Assembly: GCA_030740315.1 (NCBI GenBank)
Contig: JASLXN010000091.1
Span: 1-6,497 of the forward strand
Direction: 5' to 3'
Source: Dehalococcoidia bacterium
GTDB lineage: Bacteria > Chloroflexota > Dehalococcoidia > JACVQG01 > JAHKAY01
Length of the DNA: 6,497 nt
Below the pieces are notes generated by a model that made no database searches, was not told where the DNA came from, and was given only the letters and a program-made list of their open reading frames with translations. A program made the translations under genes and the position numbers. Numbering within the stretch: position 1 is the first letter of the stretch; each line of letters starts with the position of its first letter. Positions 1 to 6,370 of this stretch are shown in pieces.

Positions 1-6
1 CAACTA

Positions 7-15
7 TGGTATAAT
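7..15 (+). promoter_or_regulatory. Extended -10 promoter of the CoA-transferase operon
   Basis: The sequence TGGTATAAT is a perfect TATAAT -10 hexamer (10-15) with a TG one base upstream, as in extended -10 promoters. The ATG of the first gene begins only 8 bases after the hexamer. Transcription normally starts about 6-8 bases past the -10, which puts the start within a base or two of the ATG, and there is no Shine-Dalgarno sequence in between. A leaderless transcript is the simplest reading. Any -35 element lies outside the window. Confidence 0.6.
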
Positions 16-23
16 CCCAACTC

Positions 24-1268
24 ATGAACAGCATGCTTGGGGGATACGGAGCGTTGGACTTGACCGACTGGAGGGGATGGCTCTGCGGGCGGGTTCTGGC
101 CGATATGGGTGTGGAGGTCACCAAAGTGGAACCCCCCGGAGGCGACCCGGACCGAATGCGGGAGCCTTTCTATCATGGGGAAGCCCAACCTGAGAAGAGC
201 CTCTGGTGGTGGGCATATAACCAGGGGAAAAAAAGCATCACCCTGGATATCGAGATCCCGACCGGCGCAGAGGTTCTCCGCTCGCTGGTCAAAAAGACGG
301 ACTTCTTTATAGAGAACTTCCCTCCTGGACATCTAGATGCGCTGGGATTAGGTCATGCCACCCTACAGTCACTGAACCCTAGCCTTATCTGGGTATCCAT
401 CACCCCTTTCGGCCAGGATGGCCCCTATCGGGACTACCGGGCAACCGATATCGTTACTATGGCCTTGGGAGGGTTTATGTCCGTCACTGGCGAACCGGGC
501 CGCGCCCCGTTGCGCCTGAGCTTTCCCGTCTCCCATTCCCTTGCGTCACTGCAGGCGGCCCTGGGGGCGATGGTGGCTTTCCATCACCGGCAGGCCACCG
601 AGGAGGGTCAGTTTGTGGATACCTCCGCCCAGGAAAGTGTGGCCACCGCACTTCTCAATGCATTGCCTATGTGGGATATCAACCGGGTTATGATTGAGAG
701 GTCGGGCCGCTTCCGGTCCGGTTTGAGCTCTGGGGTAAAGCAGAGACAGATGTGGGCATGTAAGGACGGAGAGGTGGCCTTTATGGTGTTGGGGGGACTG
801 GGTGGGGCACAATCAAACCGCGCCCTGGTAAAATGGATGGAGGCAGAGGGCATGGGGAACAATATGCTGAGCTCGATGGAGTGGGACCAGTTTGATATGG
901 CCACTGCCAGCCGTGAGTTCCATAGCCAGGCGGAAGAGGCCATAGGACGGTTCTTCATGGCCCACACCAAGCAGGAGCTACATCAGGGGGCTGTGGATCG
1001 TGGTATATGGCTCCAGCCTGTCTCCATTCCTAAGGACATAGCCGAGAGCGCACACCTTGCAGCCCGTGACTTTTGGGCAAAGGTGCCACATCCTGAGGTG
1101 GGGGAGGATATCATTTATCCTGGACCCTTTTTCAAGTCCACCGCCACTCCCATACAGGTGGGGCACCGTGCACCTCTGGTGGGCGAGCACAACCAGGAGG
1201 TATACAGGGAAGTGTTGGGTCTCGGCGATGGGGACCTGGAGGACTTGAAACAGAAGGGGGTGATTTAG
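24..1268 (+). CDS. Class III (CaiB/BaiF family) CoA-transferase, catalytic Asp replaced by His
   Basis: A 414-residue protein, normal length for the class III CoA-transferase family, which moves CoA between acyl-CoA thioesters and free carboxylates in the cytoplasm. Family marks run in order: LDLTDWRGWLCGRVLADMG (11-29), KVEPPGGDP (34-42), ENFPPGHLDALGLG (97-110), FGQDGPY (129-135), SVTGEP (153-158), a Gly-rich stretch GGLGG (257-261) like the active-site glycine loop, and GEHNQEVYREVLG (387-399) near the C-terminus. The aspartate that forms the acyl anhydride in this family (Asp169 in formyl-CoA transferase) aligns with His171 (CAT at 534-536). This protein may therefore be a non-catalytic or altered subunit. 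The next gene is a paralogue that keeps the Asp, and the two probably work together. The start at 24 fits the promoter; the ATG at 33 (Met4) is an alternative. Family call is sure; substrate is unknown. Confidence 0.93.
   Translation: MNSMLGGYGALDLTDWRGWLCGRVLADMGVEVTKVEPPGGDPDRMREPFYHGEAQPEKSLWWWAYNQGKKSITLDIEIPTGAEVLRSLVKKTDFFIENFPPGHLDALGLGHATLQSLNPSLIWVSITPFGQDGPYRDYRATDIVTMALGGFMSVTGEPGRAPLRLSFPVSHSLASLQAALGAMVAFHHRQATEEGQFVDTSAQESVATALLNALPMWDINRVMIERSGRFRSGLSSGVKQRQMWACKDGEVAFMVLGGLGGAQSNRALVKWMEAEGMGNNMLSSMEWDQFDMATASREFHSQAEEAIGRFFMAHTKQELHQGAVDRGIWLQPVSIPKDIAESAHLAARDFWAKVPHPEVGEDIIYPGPFFKSTATPIQVGHRAPLVGEHNQEVYREVLGLGDGDLEDLKQKGVI
1254..1264 (+). promoter_or_regulatory. Ribosome binding site of the second CoA-transferase gene
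   Basis: AAGGGGGTGAT matches the 16S-complementary sequence AAGGAGGTGAT at 10 of 11 positions. It ends 7 bases before the ATG at 1272 and sits inside the last codons of the first gene, whose TAG stop is at 1266-1268. The arrangement supports the ATG at 1272 as the start and suggests coupled translation of the two subunits. Confidence 0.65.
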
Positions 1269-1271
1269 TAT

Positions 1272-2486
1272 ATGGGCCGTCTTGTCTTTGAAGGTCTGAA
1301 AGTCCTGGACTTTACCTGGGTGGCTGCGGGGCCCATCCTCACTCAGTCTCTGGCCGACCACGGCGCTATGGTGGTGAGGGTGGAGTCAGCCACCCGGCCC
1401 GATATCCTGCGCATGGCCCCTCCCTACAAGGACAAGAAGGCGGGCATAGACCGCAGCGGCTACTTCGCCCGCTTCAACACCGATAAGTACGGAGTTAGCC
1501 TTAATCTCAACCATCCTCGTGCTGGCTCCGTAATCAGGCGGCTCGTGGACTGGTGCGATGTGGCAGTGGAAAACTTCACCCCGGGTTCTTTGAAGCACTG
1601 GGGGTGGGACTACGAAGAGTTGCGCAAACTCAAGCCTGATATCATAATGCTCAGCACAAGCAACCAAGGGCAGACCGGTCCGCACAGTCACCACCCAGGC
1701 CACGGCGGCATCCTGACCTCCCTTGCTGGGTTCTCACAACTCACCGGCTGGGAAGACCAGGAGGCATGCCAGCCTTTCGGCGCCCTGACCGATTTCATCA
1801 CCCCCCTGCTGGGCACCATCGCCCTTATCGGTGCTCTGGAGTTCCGCCGCCGCACCGGAGAGGGCCAGTACCTGGACCTCTCCCAGTACGAGTCCAGCCT
1901 GCTTACCCTTACCCCGGTGATGCTGGACTGGTTTGCAAACGGACACCAAGCCACCCGCATGGGGAACCGCTCCCCTCATGCTGCTCCTCATGGCGCTTAC
2001 CCGTGCCAAGGAGAGGACAAATGGTGCGTGGTGGCGGTGGAGAGCGAGCAGGAATGGCTGGCTCTGTGTCGTGCCTTAGGCCAACCCTTCCTGACCGATG
2101 ACCCCCGGTTCACCTCCCTGGATAAGCGGATGCAGAACCAGGATGCCCTGGACCTTATAATAACTGATTGGACCTCCCAAAGGACACCCCAGGAGGCCAT
2201 GGACATACTCCAAAAAATCGGGGTACCAGCAGGGGCGGTCCAGGATCCGGCCGAGATGCTGGAAGATATCCAGCTAAAGCATAGGAGACACTTCAAGGTC
2301 TTGGAGCACCCAGAGATAGGGCCTCAACACTATGAGAACCCCCCTTTCCACCTCTCCCGTACACCCGCGGAGTTGCGGATGCCCTCACCCTGCGTGGGCC
2401 AGCACAACGAGTACATATACAGGGAGGTGCTGGGAATGCCAGACGAGGAGTTCGTGGAGCTGCTGGTGGACGGTGTGCTGGTATAG
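1272..2486 (+). CDS. Class III (CaiB/BaiF family) CoA-transferase, catalytic Asp intact
   Basis: A 404-residue paralogue of the preceding gene. Family features: FEGLKVLDFTWVAAGPILTQ (6-25) at the N-terminus, VENFTPGSLKHWG (99-111), NQGQTGP (131-137), SLAGFSQLTGW (150-160), the block ALTDFITPLLG (171-181) with the expected catalytic Asp174, RRRTGEGQYLDLSQYES (192-208), and GQHNEYIYREVLG (376-388). Asp174 lies 25 residues before the Gln of EGQ, the same spacing as His171 in the first gene, so the two sites align without gaps. It lacks the Gly-rich loop seen at 257-261 of its neighbour. Three bases separate the genes. This is probably the catalytic subunit of a heteromeric transferase; two-subunit enzymes built from paralogous class III proteins are known (BbsEF, succinyl-CoA:benzylsuccinate CoA-transferase). 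The acid and the CoA donor cannot be read from the sequence. Confidence 0.95.
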   Translation: MGRLVFEGLKVLDFTWVAAGPILTQSLADHGAMVVRVESATRPDILRMAPPYKDKKAGIDRSGYFARFNTDKYGVSLNLNHPRAGSVIRRLVDWCDVAVENFTPGSLKHWGWDYEELRKLKPDIIMLSTSNQGQTGPHSHHPGHGGILTSLAGFSQLTGWEDQEACQPFGALTDFITPLLGTIALIGALEFRRRTGEGQYLDLSQYESSLLTLTPVMLDWFANGHQATRMGNRSPHAAPHGAYPCQGEDKWCVVAVESEQEWLALCRALGQPFLTDDPRFTSLDKRMQNQDALDLIITDWTSQRTPQEAMDILQKIGVPAGAVQDPAEMLEDIQLKHRRHFKVLEHPEIGPQHYENPPFHLSRTPAELRMPSPCVGQHNEYIYREVLGMPDEEFVELLVDGVLV

Positions 2487-2488
2487 TA

Positions 2489-3598
2489 GTGCCGCGGACG
2501 GCACTGGTCATTGGGGGTACCGGCCCCACCGGCCCCAGTATCATAGAGGGGCTGCTTCAGCGTGGATACCGGGTCAGTATCCTTCACCGGGGAGTCCACG
2601 AGGTGGAACTCCCTGCAGAAGTGGAGCACATCCACGCGGATCCTCACTTTATCGCTACCTTTACCGAAGCCTTGGCTGGGCGCACCTTTGACCTGACTGT
2701 GGGCATGTACGGCCGGTTGCGACACACCGCAAGGGTAATGCGGGGGAGAACAGGAAGGTTCATCGGCGTTGGAGGGGTGGCGGTCTATCTCGGCTGGGTG
2801 GATCTCTCCCATCACCCCGGCGGTGCCCTGCCCCTTCCAATCCCCGAAGATGCCCATCTCGTCACCGACTCCGCCCAGCACAAGTTCGCCTACCTCATGG
2901 TCAAGAGTGAGGAGGCGGTGCTGGATGGCCACCGTGAGGGAGCCTACAGCGGCACCGTGCTCCGCTACCCCATAATCTACGGGCCCCGCCAGCTGGTGCC
3001 ACGGGAGTGGAGCATCATCCGCCGCATCCTAGACGGACGGAAACAATTCATCCTGCCCGAAGGCGGACTCTATTTGGAGACACGGGGCTATTCCGAGAAC
3101 ATGGCCCATGCCCTGCTGCTGTGCGTAGACCAGCCCGATAAGGCGGGAGGCCAGACATACAATGTGGGTGACGACCGGATGTGCTCTCTGCGGGAGTGGG
3201 TGGAAATGGTGTGCACCATCCTGGGACACCGCTTTGAGTTGGTGACCATACCGTTGGAGGCGGCCTTTCCCGCCCGGGTCTACACCGCCGTACTCTGGGA
3301 AGGCCAGCCCTACCACCGGGTGATGGACACCTCAAAGATAAAACGGGAGCTTGGCTACCAGGACCTTGTGTCTGTGGAGGAGGCCCTGCGACGCACGGTG
3401 CGGTGGCATGTTGACAACCGGTATGAGCCGGGGGGCGAGATAGAGAAGCTGCTGGGCGACCCTTTTGACTACGAGGCTGAGGACAGGCTGATGCGGGCCT
3501 ATTTGGACAGCGTGGAGAGTCTCTCCAGGCTACCTGGCACCCGCCCCCAGTGGAGCCATCCCTACCCTCATCCCAAAGAGCCTCACCAGCTTTCATAA
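2489..3598 (+). CDS. NAD(P)-dependent epimerase/dehydratase family protein (extended SDR-like)
   Basis: A 369-residue Rossmann-fold protein with a GTG start. The nucleotide-binding motif GGTGPTG is at residues 9-15, close to the end as usual, so the start is well fixed. After the second strand comes HRG (33-35); a basic residue there often goes with NADP(H). Other marks are FIGVGGVAVY (91-100), the catalytic-type pair Y135-x3-K139 in YLMVK, RYPIIYGPR (159-167), NMAHALLLCVDQP (204-216) and YNVGDD (224-229). The Ser/Thr usual just before the VY segment is Gly (95-96), so the classic Ser-Tyr-Lys triad is incomplete. It follows the upstream stop by two bases (TAG, then TAGTG, where a second TAG overlaps the GTG) and has no clear ribosome binding site, so translation probably depends on coupling. 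It may reduce, epimerise or dehydrate a hydroxyacyl or sugar-like substrate; the real reaction is unknown. Confidence 0.9.
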   Translation: MPRTALVIGGTGPTGPSIIEGLLQRGYRVSILHRGVHEVELPAEVEHIHADPHFIATFTEALAGRTFDLTVGMYGRLRHTARVMRGRTGRFIGVGGVAVYLGWVDLSHHPGGALPLPIPEDAHLVTDSAQHKFAYLMVKSEEAVLDGHREGAYSGTVLRYPIIYGPRQLVPREWSIIRRILDGRKQFILPEGGLYLETRGYSENMAHALLLCVDQPDKAGGQTYNVGDDRMCSLREWVEMVCTILGHRFELVTIPLEAAFPARVYTAVLWEGQPYHRVMDTSKIKRELGYQDLVSVEEALRRTVRWHVDNRYEPGGEIEKLLGDPFDYEAEDRLMRAYLDSVESLSRLPGTRPQWSHPYPHPKEPHQLS

Positions 3599-3599
3599 T

Positions 3600-3607
3600 G
3601 GTATGAT
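3600..3607 (+). promoter_or_regulatory. hicB: Possible extended -10 element in front of the hicB remnant
   Basis: GGTATGAT at 3600-3607, with T3599 completing a TG-n extension, resembles an extended -10. The surrounding 15 bases (3598-3612, ATGGTATGATTCCAA) match the operon promoter at 6-20 (ATGGTATAATCCCAA) at 13 positions. It overlaps the stop of the SDR gene. Only 4 bases separate it from the ATG at 3612, which is short even for a leaderless start, so the call is tentative. Confidence 0.3.
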
Positions 3608-3611
3608 TCCA

Positions 3612-3892
3612 ATGAATAAAAGGCTGGAATGCGACATTGGTGTGAGGTTTATCATTACCGACTATGTAGAGCAGGCTTTATCCCAGGCAGCCTACACTAA
3701 GCTGGAAGACGGCACCCTTGCAGGCCGCATTCCGCCCTGTAAGGATATAGCAGCTTTCAGGGGCCCAGCCTCCGTGACTGCCAGCCAGAGTTGTGCTCAC
3801 TCCTGGAGAGATAGATTCTGGATGGCTTGAAGCAGGGCCACACCTTACCCGTTCTGGCCGGAATAGACCCAAACCGGAATTCGCGGCGTTAG
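3612..3892 (+). pseudogene. hicB: Broken HicB-family antitoxin gene (one frameshift, one internal stop)
   Basis: The first part, 3612-3761, reads 50 residues, including ITDYVEQALSQAAY and KLEDGTLAGRIPPCK, in the style of the HicB-family antitoxins common in Chloroflexota and cyanobacteria. Homology then leaves this frame, which drifts to a TGA at 3828. It resumes one base back (a one-base loss) at 3764-3892 with PSLRDCQPELCSLLER, a TAG at 3812-3814, then ILDGLKQGHTLPVLAGIDPN and a TAG at 3890-3892. The family normally has LExWIL at this point, so the TAG is most likely a mutated TGG (Trp). The lost base lies around 3759-3766, in a run of G and C. Repaired, the protein would be about 92 residues, close to family size. 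No HicA toxin gene is seen beside it. The family assignment is from memory of family sequences and was not searched. The fragment ending at 3830 is not a real product. Confidence 0.7.
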
Positions 3893-3980
3893 CCCATGGA
3901 GACCGTGTAAAACGCTTTGGGTGTGGGCTTGTTTGCCCTGTTCGCCTCCATCATAGGTCGCAGGATAGCTAATTATTAGG
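3893..3980. other. Gap between converging operons, no clear feature
   Basis: These 88 bases follow the hicB remnant and precede the end of the leftward operon. I find only a 4-bp GGGC/GCCC stem with a 6-base loop (3925-3938) and an AT-rich imperfect palindrome at 3967-3983. Neither is followed by a T-run on either strand, so no intrinsic terminator is called. No HicA-like reading frame is visible. Confidence 0.5.
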
Positions 3981-5093
3981 CTAAAATACGTCCACCTGAT
4001 GGGAGGGAAGGGACAAAGTCGCATTGCCCTCAGCGGTCACCGTGCCCCGCTGGCTCTCACACCATACCTCTAGGTCCACCAGGCTCTCTCCGCCCTCCTG
4101 TCGCTTATCCGTCACCTTGCCCCGGCACCAGGTGACATCGCCGTATATGTTGGGAAGCAACAGCTTTACCCTGAGGTTCTTCATGAAACCTTGGTCGCTC
4201 ATCCAATTGGTCAGCAGGTTGCCCACCCAGGAAATACGGTCAATGCCACAGTCGTGGGCGAAAGGGAAGCCGAATATACGGGCCACCTTATCGTCAATGA
4301 CCGAGGCCTCCCAAGAGTCAACCATTCCGGTTTCGGGGTCTGTAAAAGCGGAGCTCGGGTGCCTCTGGTGGTACTCCACGAAGCGGGCAAAGCCTTTGAC
4401 CGGGCTGGTGGAACCCACGAACTGAAGGATGTCTTCGGAGGTAAGCGGTCCTCTCACTACTGGTGTCAGTGCCTCACCAACAGCCACATCTTCATAGTAC
4501 CGAGGGGCAGAGCCACGGATTTCTTCGTTGTCATATCCGTCCTCCACCTTTTGCAACTCGTCGGCGGGGTAGGGATATTTGTTCCAGTTCAGGTATTTCC
4601 CTCTGTTCACCGCCTCCTGGCGGTTGGTGCGAAACACCTGGGATACAGCGCGGGCCACCGGCTCGTTCTGCCCATTGAAATAGTTCACCTCTCCCGTTTG
4701 CAGCACCATCGGCCCACAGAATCGGCCGTTCTTCTCTTCCACGCCCAGCAGGCGTGCCCGGACCCGGATATCATCCCCCTGCCGGACCCATTTGTAGAAC
4801 TCCCACTCCGTTCCGCCGTAAATGGCATGAAGGTCAGGTAATTTGGCAACAATGAAGGTGTTGTCCACGCCATAGAGCCAGCATGGCGGGGCCACCGGAA
4901 AACCAGGCCCGTAGCGCCGTGCGTAGGCTTCATCCAGAAATAAGGGGTTGCGGTCACCTATGCCTCGGGTCCAGCGAAGAATGGCGGAGCGGGCCGCCTG
5001 GTTCCAATGCGGTTCACGACGCATGAGTGCGCCTACAAGGTTTCTGGCCTCAGCCAGGGAGTTGTCTCCTGAAGAAGTGTTTACAGCAGGCAT
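3981..5093 (-). CDS. MaoC/FAS1-like double-hotdog acyl dehydratase, distal paralogue
   Basis: A 370-residue protein of the family of two fused hotdog domains annotated as MaoC-family or FAS1-like dehydratases, which add or remove water on 2-enoyl/3-hydroxyacyl-CoA. The N-terminal hotdog holds GIGDRNPLFLDEAYARRYG (44-62), VAPP (67-70) and GGTEWEFYKWVRQGDDI (93-109). The C-terminal half begins at RYYEDVAVGEALTPVVRGPL (198-217) and includes TDPETGMVDSWEAS (251-264), DCGIDRISWVGNLLTNWMSD (281-300) and NIYGDVTWCRGKV (315-327). In the NP-x-H motif of R-specific hydratases the His is Phe (Phe52), and the His present in the C-terminal half of the upstream paralogue aligns with Val265. The site may thus be altered or lie elsewhere; Asp267/Asp268 lie nearby. 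The ATG at 5093 is chosen for its AGGAG at good spacing, 3 bases past the upstream stop. The family is clear; the substrate is unknown. Confidence 0.92.
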   Translation of the reverse strand: MPAVNTSSGDNSLAEARNLVGALMRREPHWNQAARSAILRWTRGIGDRNPLFLDEAYARRYGPGFPVAPPCWLYGVDNTFIVAKLPDLHAIYGGTEWEFYKWVRQGDDIRVRARLLGVEEKNGRFCGPMVLQTGEVNYFNGQNEPVARAVSQVFRTNRQEAVNRGKYLNWNKYPYPADELQKVEDGYDNEEIRGSAPRYYEDVAVGEALTPVVRGPLTSEDILQFVGSTSPVKGFARFVEYHQRHPSSAFTDPETGMVDSWEASVIDDKVARIFGFPFAHDCGIDRISWVGNLLTNWMSDQGFMKNLRVKLLLPNIYGDVTWCRGKVTDKRQEGGESLVDLEVWCESQRGTVTAEGNATLSLPSHQVDVF

Positions 5094-5096
5094 CTG

Positions 5097-6275
5097 TTAC
5101 TCCTGAACCGAGCGTGAAGGGAGGCGGACTACCGCAGAGCCGGGCATGGTTACTTGCTCCTCCTGGTTTATTCCCAAGAGCTGACATCGCACTAGGGTCT
5201 CCCCATTCTCCACCCACTTCTCCTCTACTGTGCCCTTCATATATGTGACATCGCTGACCACATTGGGCCGGCGCAGCCAGCCGCTGAGCTTCTTGAGGAA
5301 GGCATCGTCGCCCATCCAGTCGGTGATGAAGCGGCACAGCCATGATATCCGGTGAGGCCCTACATCGTAGACACCTGGCATCCCCACCTCTTGGGCCATG
5401 AAGGACTCCCAGTGGCCTCGGTGAGGGTGGTCCTGGATACCGGTAACGGGGTCTACATAGGTATCAGCAGGGTGGCGGCGACGGTGAACAAGCTGGTAGA
5501 CATGGCCACCGGCGTGGGCCTCCCCTTCCGCGGTATACACGCCCGTATCGGTAAAACTGCCGGTGAGAGCAATATCCACCGCCCGAAGTGGCCCGTATGC
5601 TAGCGGACTCATCTCCTCACCCTCAACCACATCTTCCCAATAGCGGAGCCGCCCTCCCCGCACCTCTTCCTCCAGCATCGCCTTCTCTATGGCTTTGAGC
5701 TCATTTGTGCTCCATGCACGGTTGCGGGCCTCGTACTGCATACCGCCTTCGGCTTGCCGCCGGGGGGTGCGTGCGCAATAGACCTGTGCACGGGCCACTA
5801 ATTCACCCCTCTGGTTAGTGCAGACCGTTTCTCCCTTTTGCATATACCACTGAGACACTGCAGCCCCTTTTTTCTGTACACCTCCCAGATACCTCCCCCT
5901 CATGACAATAATATCGCCGGGGCGCATAACCTGGAAAAACTCCCATTCGGTGCCGGCGTAAATCCACTGTACCCCCCGCATCCCCGGGGCGATTATGGCT
6001 GTGCCCACCATGGCCGGAGGCGCTATAAGTCCTCCCCAGCGGGTCTTGCGAGCGTACTCTTCATCTAGGAACAGGGGGTTGGTGCTTCCCATGTAGTTGC
6101 AGAAATCGCTGATATTGTCCCTGGTTATCTCAATGGTGACGCGCGAGCTACGCCAGTCCATGCCAATGCGTCTGTCGGCGTCTGCGATGCTCTCTTCCGT
6201 GATAACGGGGTTCTGCGTCTCCACTTGATAGGCCTGGTCCTTGTAGCGGACTATGGGCTCATTCTTTTCGCCCAT
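5097..6275 (-). CDS. MaoC/FAS1-like double-hotdog acyl dehydratase, proximal paralogue
   Basis: A 392-residue paralogue of the downstream gene and first in the operon. The N-terminal hotdog follows about 45 lead residues: MGSTNPLFLDEEYARKTRWG (62-81), LIAPPAMVG (83-91) and YAGTEWEFFQVMRPGDII (106-123). The C-terminal half starts at RYWEDVVEGEEM (211-222) and carries RRRHPADTYVDPVTG (265-279), HRGHWESFMAQEVGMPGVYD (285-304), HRISWLCRFITDWMGDD (308-324) and RRPNVVSDVTYMKGTV (335-350). His288 falls where a MaoC-type catalytic His is expected in this half, while the N-terminal NPL-x position is Phe69, so the C-terminal half is the likelier active one. The start is supported by AAAGGAG 7 bases upstream and a promoter beyond it. 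It probably forms a hetero- or homo-oligomer that hydrates an enoyl-CoA; a role alongside the CoA-transferases across the convergent gap is inferred from context only. Confidence 0.93.
   Translation of the reverse strand: MGEKNEPIVRYKDQAYQVETQNPVITEESIADADRRIGMDWRSSRVTIEITRDNISDFCNYMGSTNPLFLDEEYARKTRWGGLIAPPAMVGTAIIAPGMRGVQWIYAGTEWEFFQVMRPGDIIVMRGRYLGGVQKKGAAVSQWYMQKGETVCTNQRGELVARAQVYCARTPRRQAEGGMQYEARNRAWSTNELKAIEKAMLEEEVRGGRLRYWEDVVEGEEMSPLAYGPLRAVDIALTGSFTDTGVYTAEGEAHAGGHVYQLVHRRRHPADTYVDPVTGIQDHPHRGHWESFMAQEVGMPGVYDVGPHRISWLCRFITDWMGDDAFLKKLSGWLRRPNVVSDVTYMKGTVEEKWVENGETLVRCQLLGINQEEQVTMPGSAVVRLPSRSVQE
5100..5104 (-). promoter_or_regulatory. Ribosome binding site of the distal dehydratase gene
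   Basis: On the minus strand AGGAG lies within the last codons of the upstream dehydratase gene (CAG GAG TAA), 6 bases before the ATG at 5093. The overlap with the end of the upstream gene points to translational coupling within a two-gene operon. Confidence 0.7.
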
Positions 6276-6282
6276 GATGGGA

Positions 6283-6289
6283 CTCCTTT
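6283..6289 (-). promoter_or_regulatory. Ribosome binding site of the proximal dehydratase gene
   Basis: The minus strand reads AAAGGAG, followed by 7 bases and the ATG at 6275. Match and spacing are good and fix the start of this gene. Confidence 0.75.
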
Positions 6290-6324
6290 CCGCAATGTGC
6301 CTGCATCGCTCATAAGGCTACCCG

Positions 6325-6333
6325 ATTTTAGCA
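6325..6333 (-). promoter_or_regulatory. Extended -10 promoter of the dehydratase operon
   Basis: The minus strand reads TGCTAAAAT: a TAAAAT -10 hexamer (6330-6325) with a TG-n extension. Transcription would start near 6318, giving a leader of roughly 40 bases that contains the AAAGGAG site. No good TTGACA-like -35 is seen 16-18 bases upstream, which fits an extended -10 or an activator-dependent promoter. The imperfect repeats at 6371-6418 sit just upstream. Confidence 0.45.
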
Positions 6334-6370
6334 GAAGAGACGCACTTAGCACCACCCGGGACATTTCCAC

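Noticed and set aside
24..1268. First CoA-transferase paralogue as an alpha-methylacyl-CoA racemase
   Set aside because: Racemases of this superfamily still need the conserved Asp together with a His elsewhere. Here the Asp column itself is His, and the neighbour and overall motifs fit a transferase pair better.
978..1361. Minus-strand open frame spanning the junction of the two CoA-transferase genes
   Set aside because: It is antisense to conserved, family-defining sequence, has no recognisable motif, and is typical of shadow frames in GC-rich genes. The same applies to the other long antisense or alternate-frame openings, such as 2330-2932 minus, 3048-3596 minus and 4191-4841 plus.
3603..3830. 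A complete 75-residue gene starting at the ATG at 3603
   Set aside because: Family similarity stops at about residue 53 and resumes in another frame, so this is the front of a broken HicB gene plus out-of-frame tail. The ATG at 3612 fits the family N-terminus at least as well.
3925..3938. GGGC/GCCC hairpin as an intrinsic terminator for the converging operons
   Set aside because: The stem is only 4 bp with a 6-base loop, and no T-run follows on either strand.
3967..3983. AT-rich imperfect palindrome at the stop of the distal dehydratase gene, as a terminator or operator
   Set aside because: The stem is AT-rich and bulged, with no T-tract; it is likely to be chance in a locally AT-rich gap.
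3980..3987. Plus-strand GCTAAAAT as an extra -10 promoter
   Set aside because: It points into the antisense of the distal dehydratase gene, has no TG extension and no rightward gene to serve.
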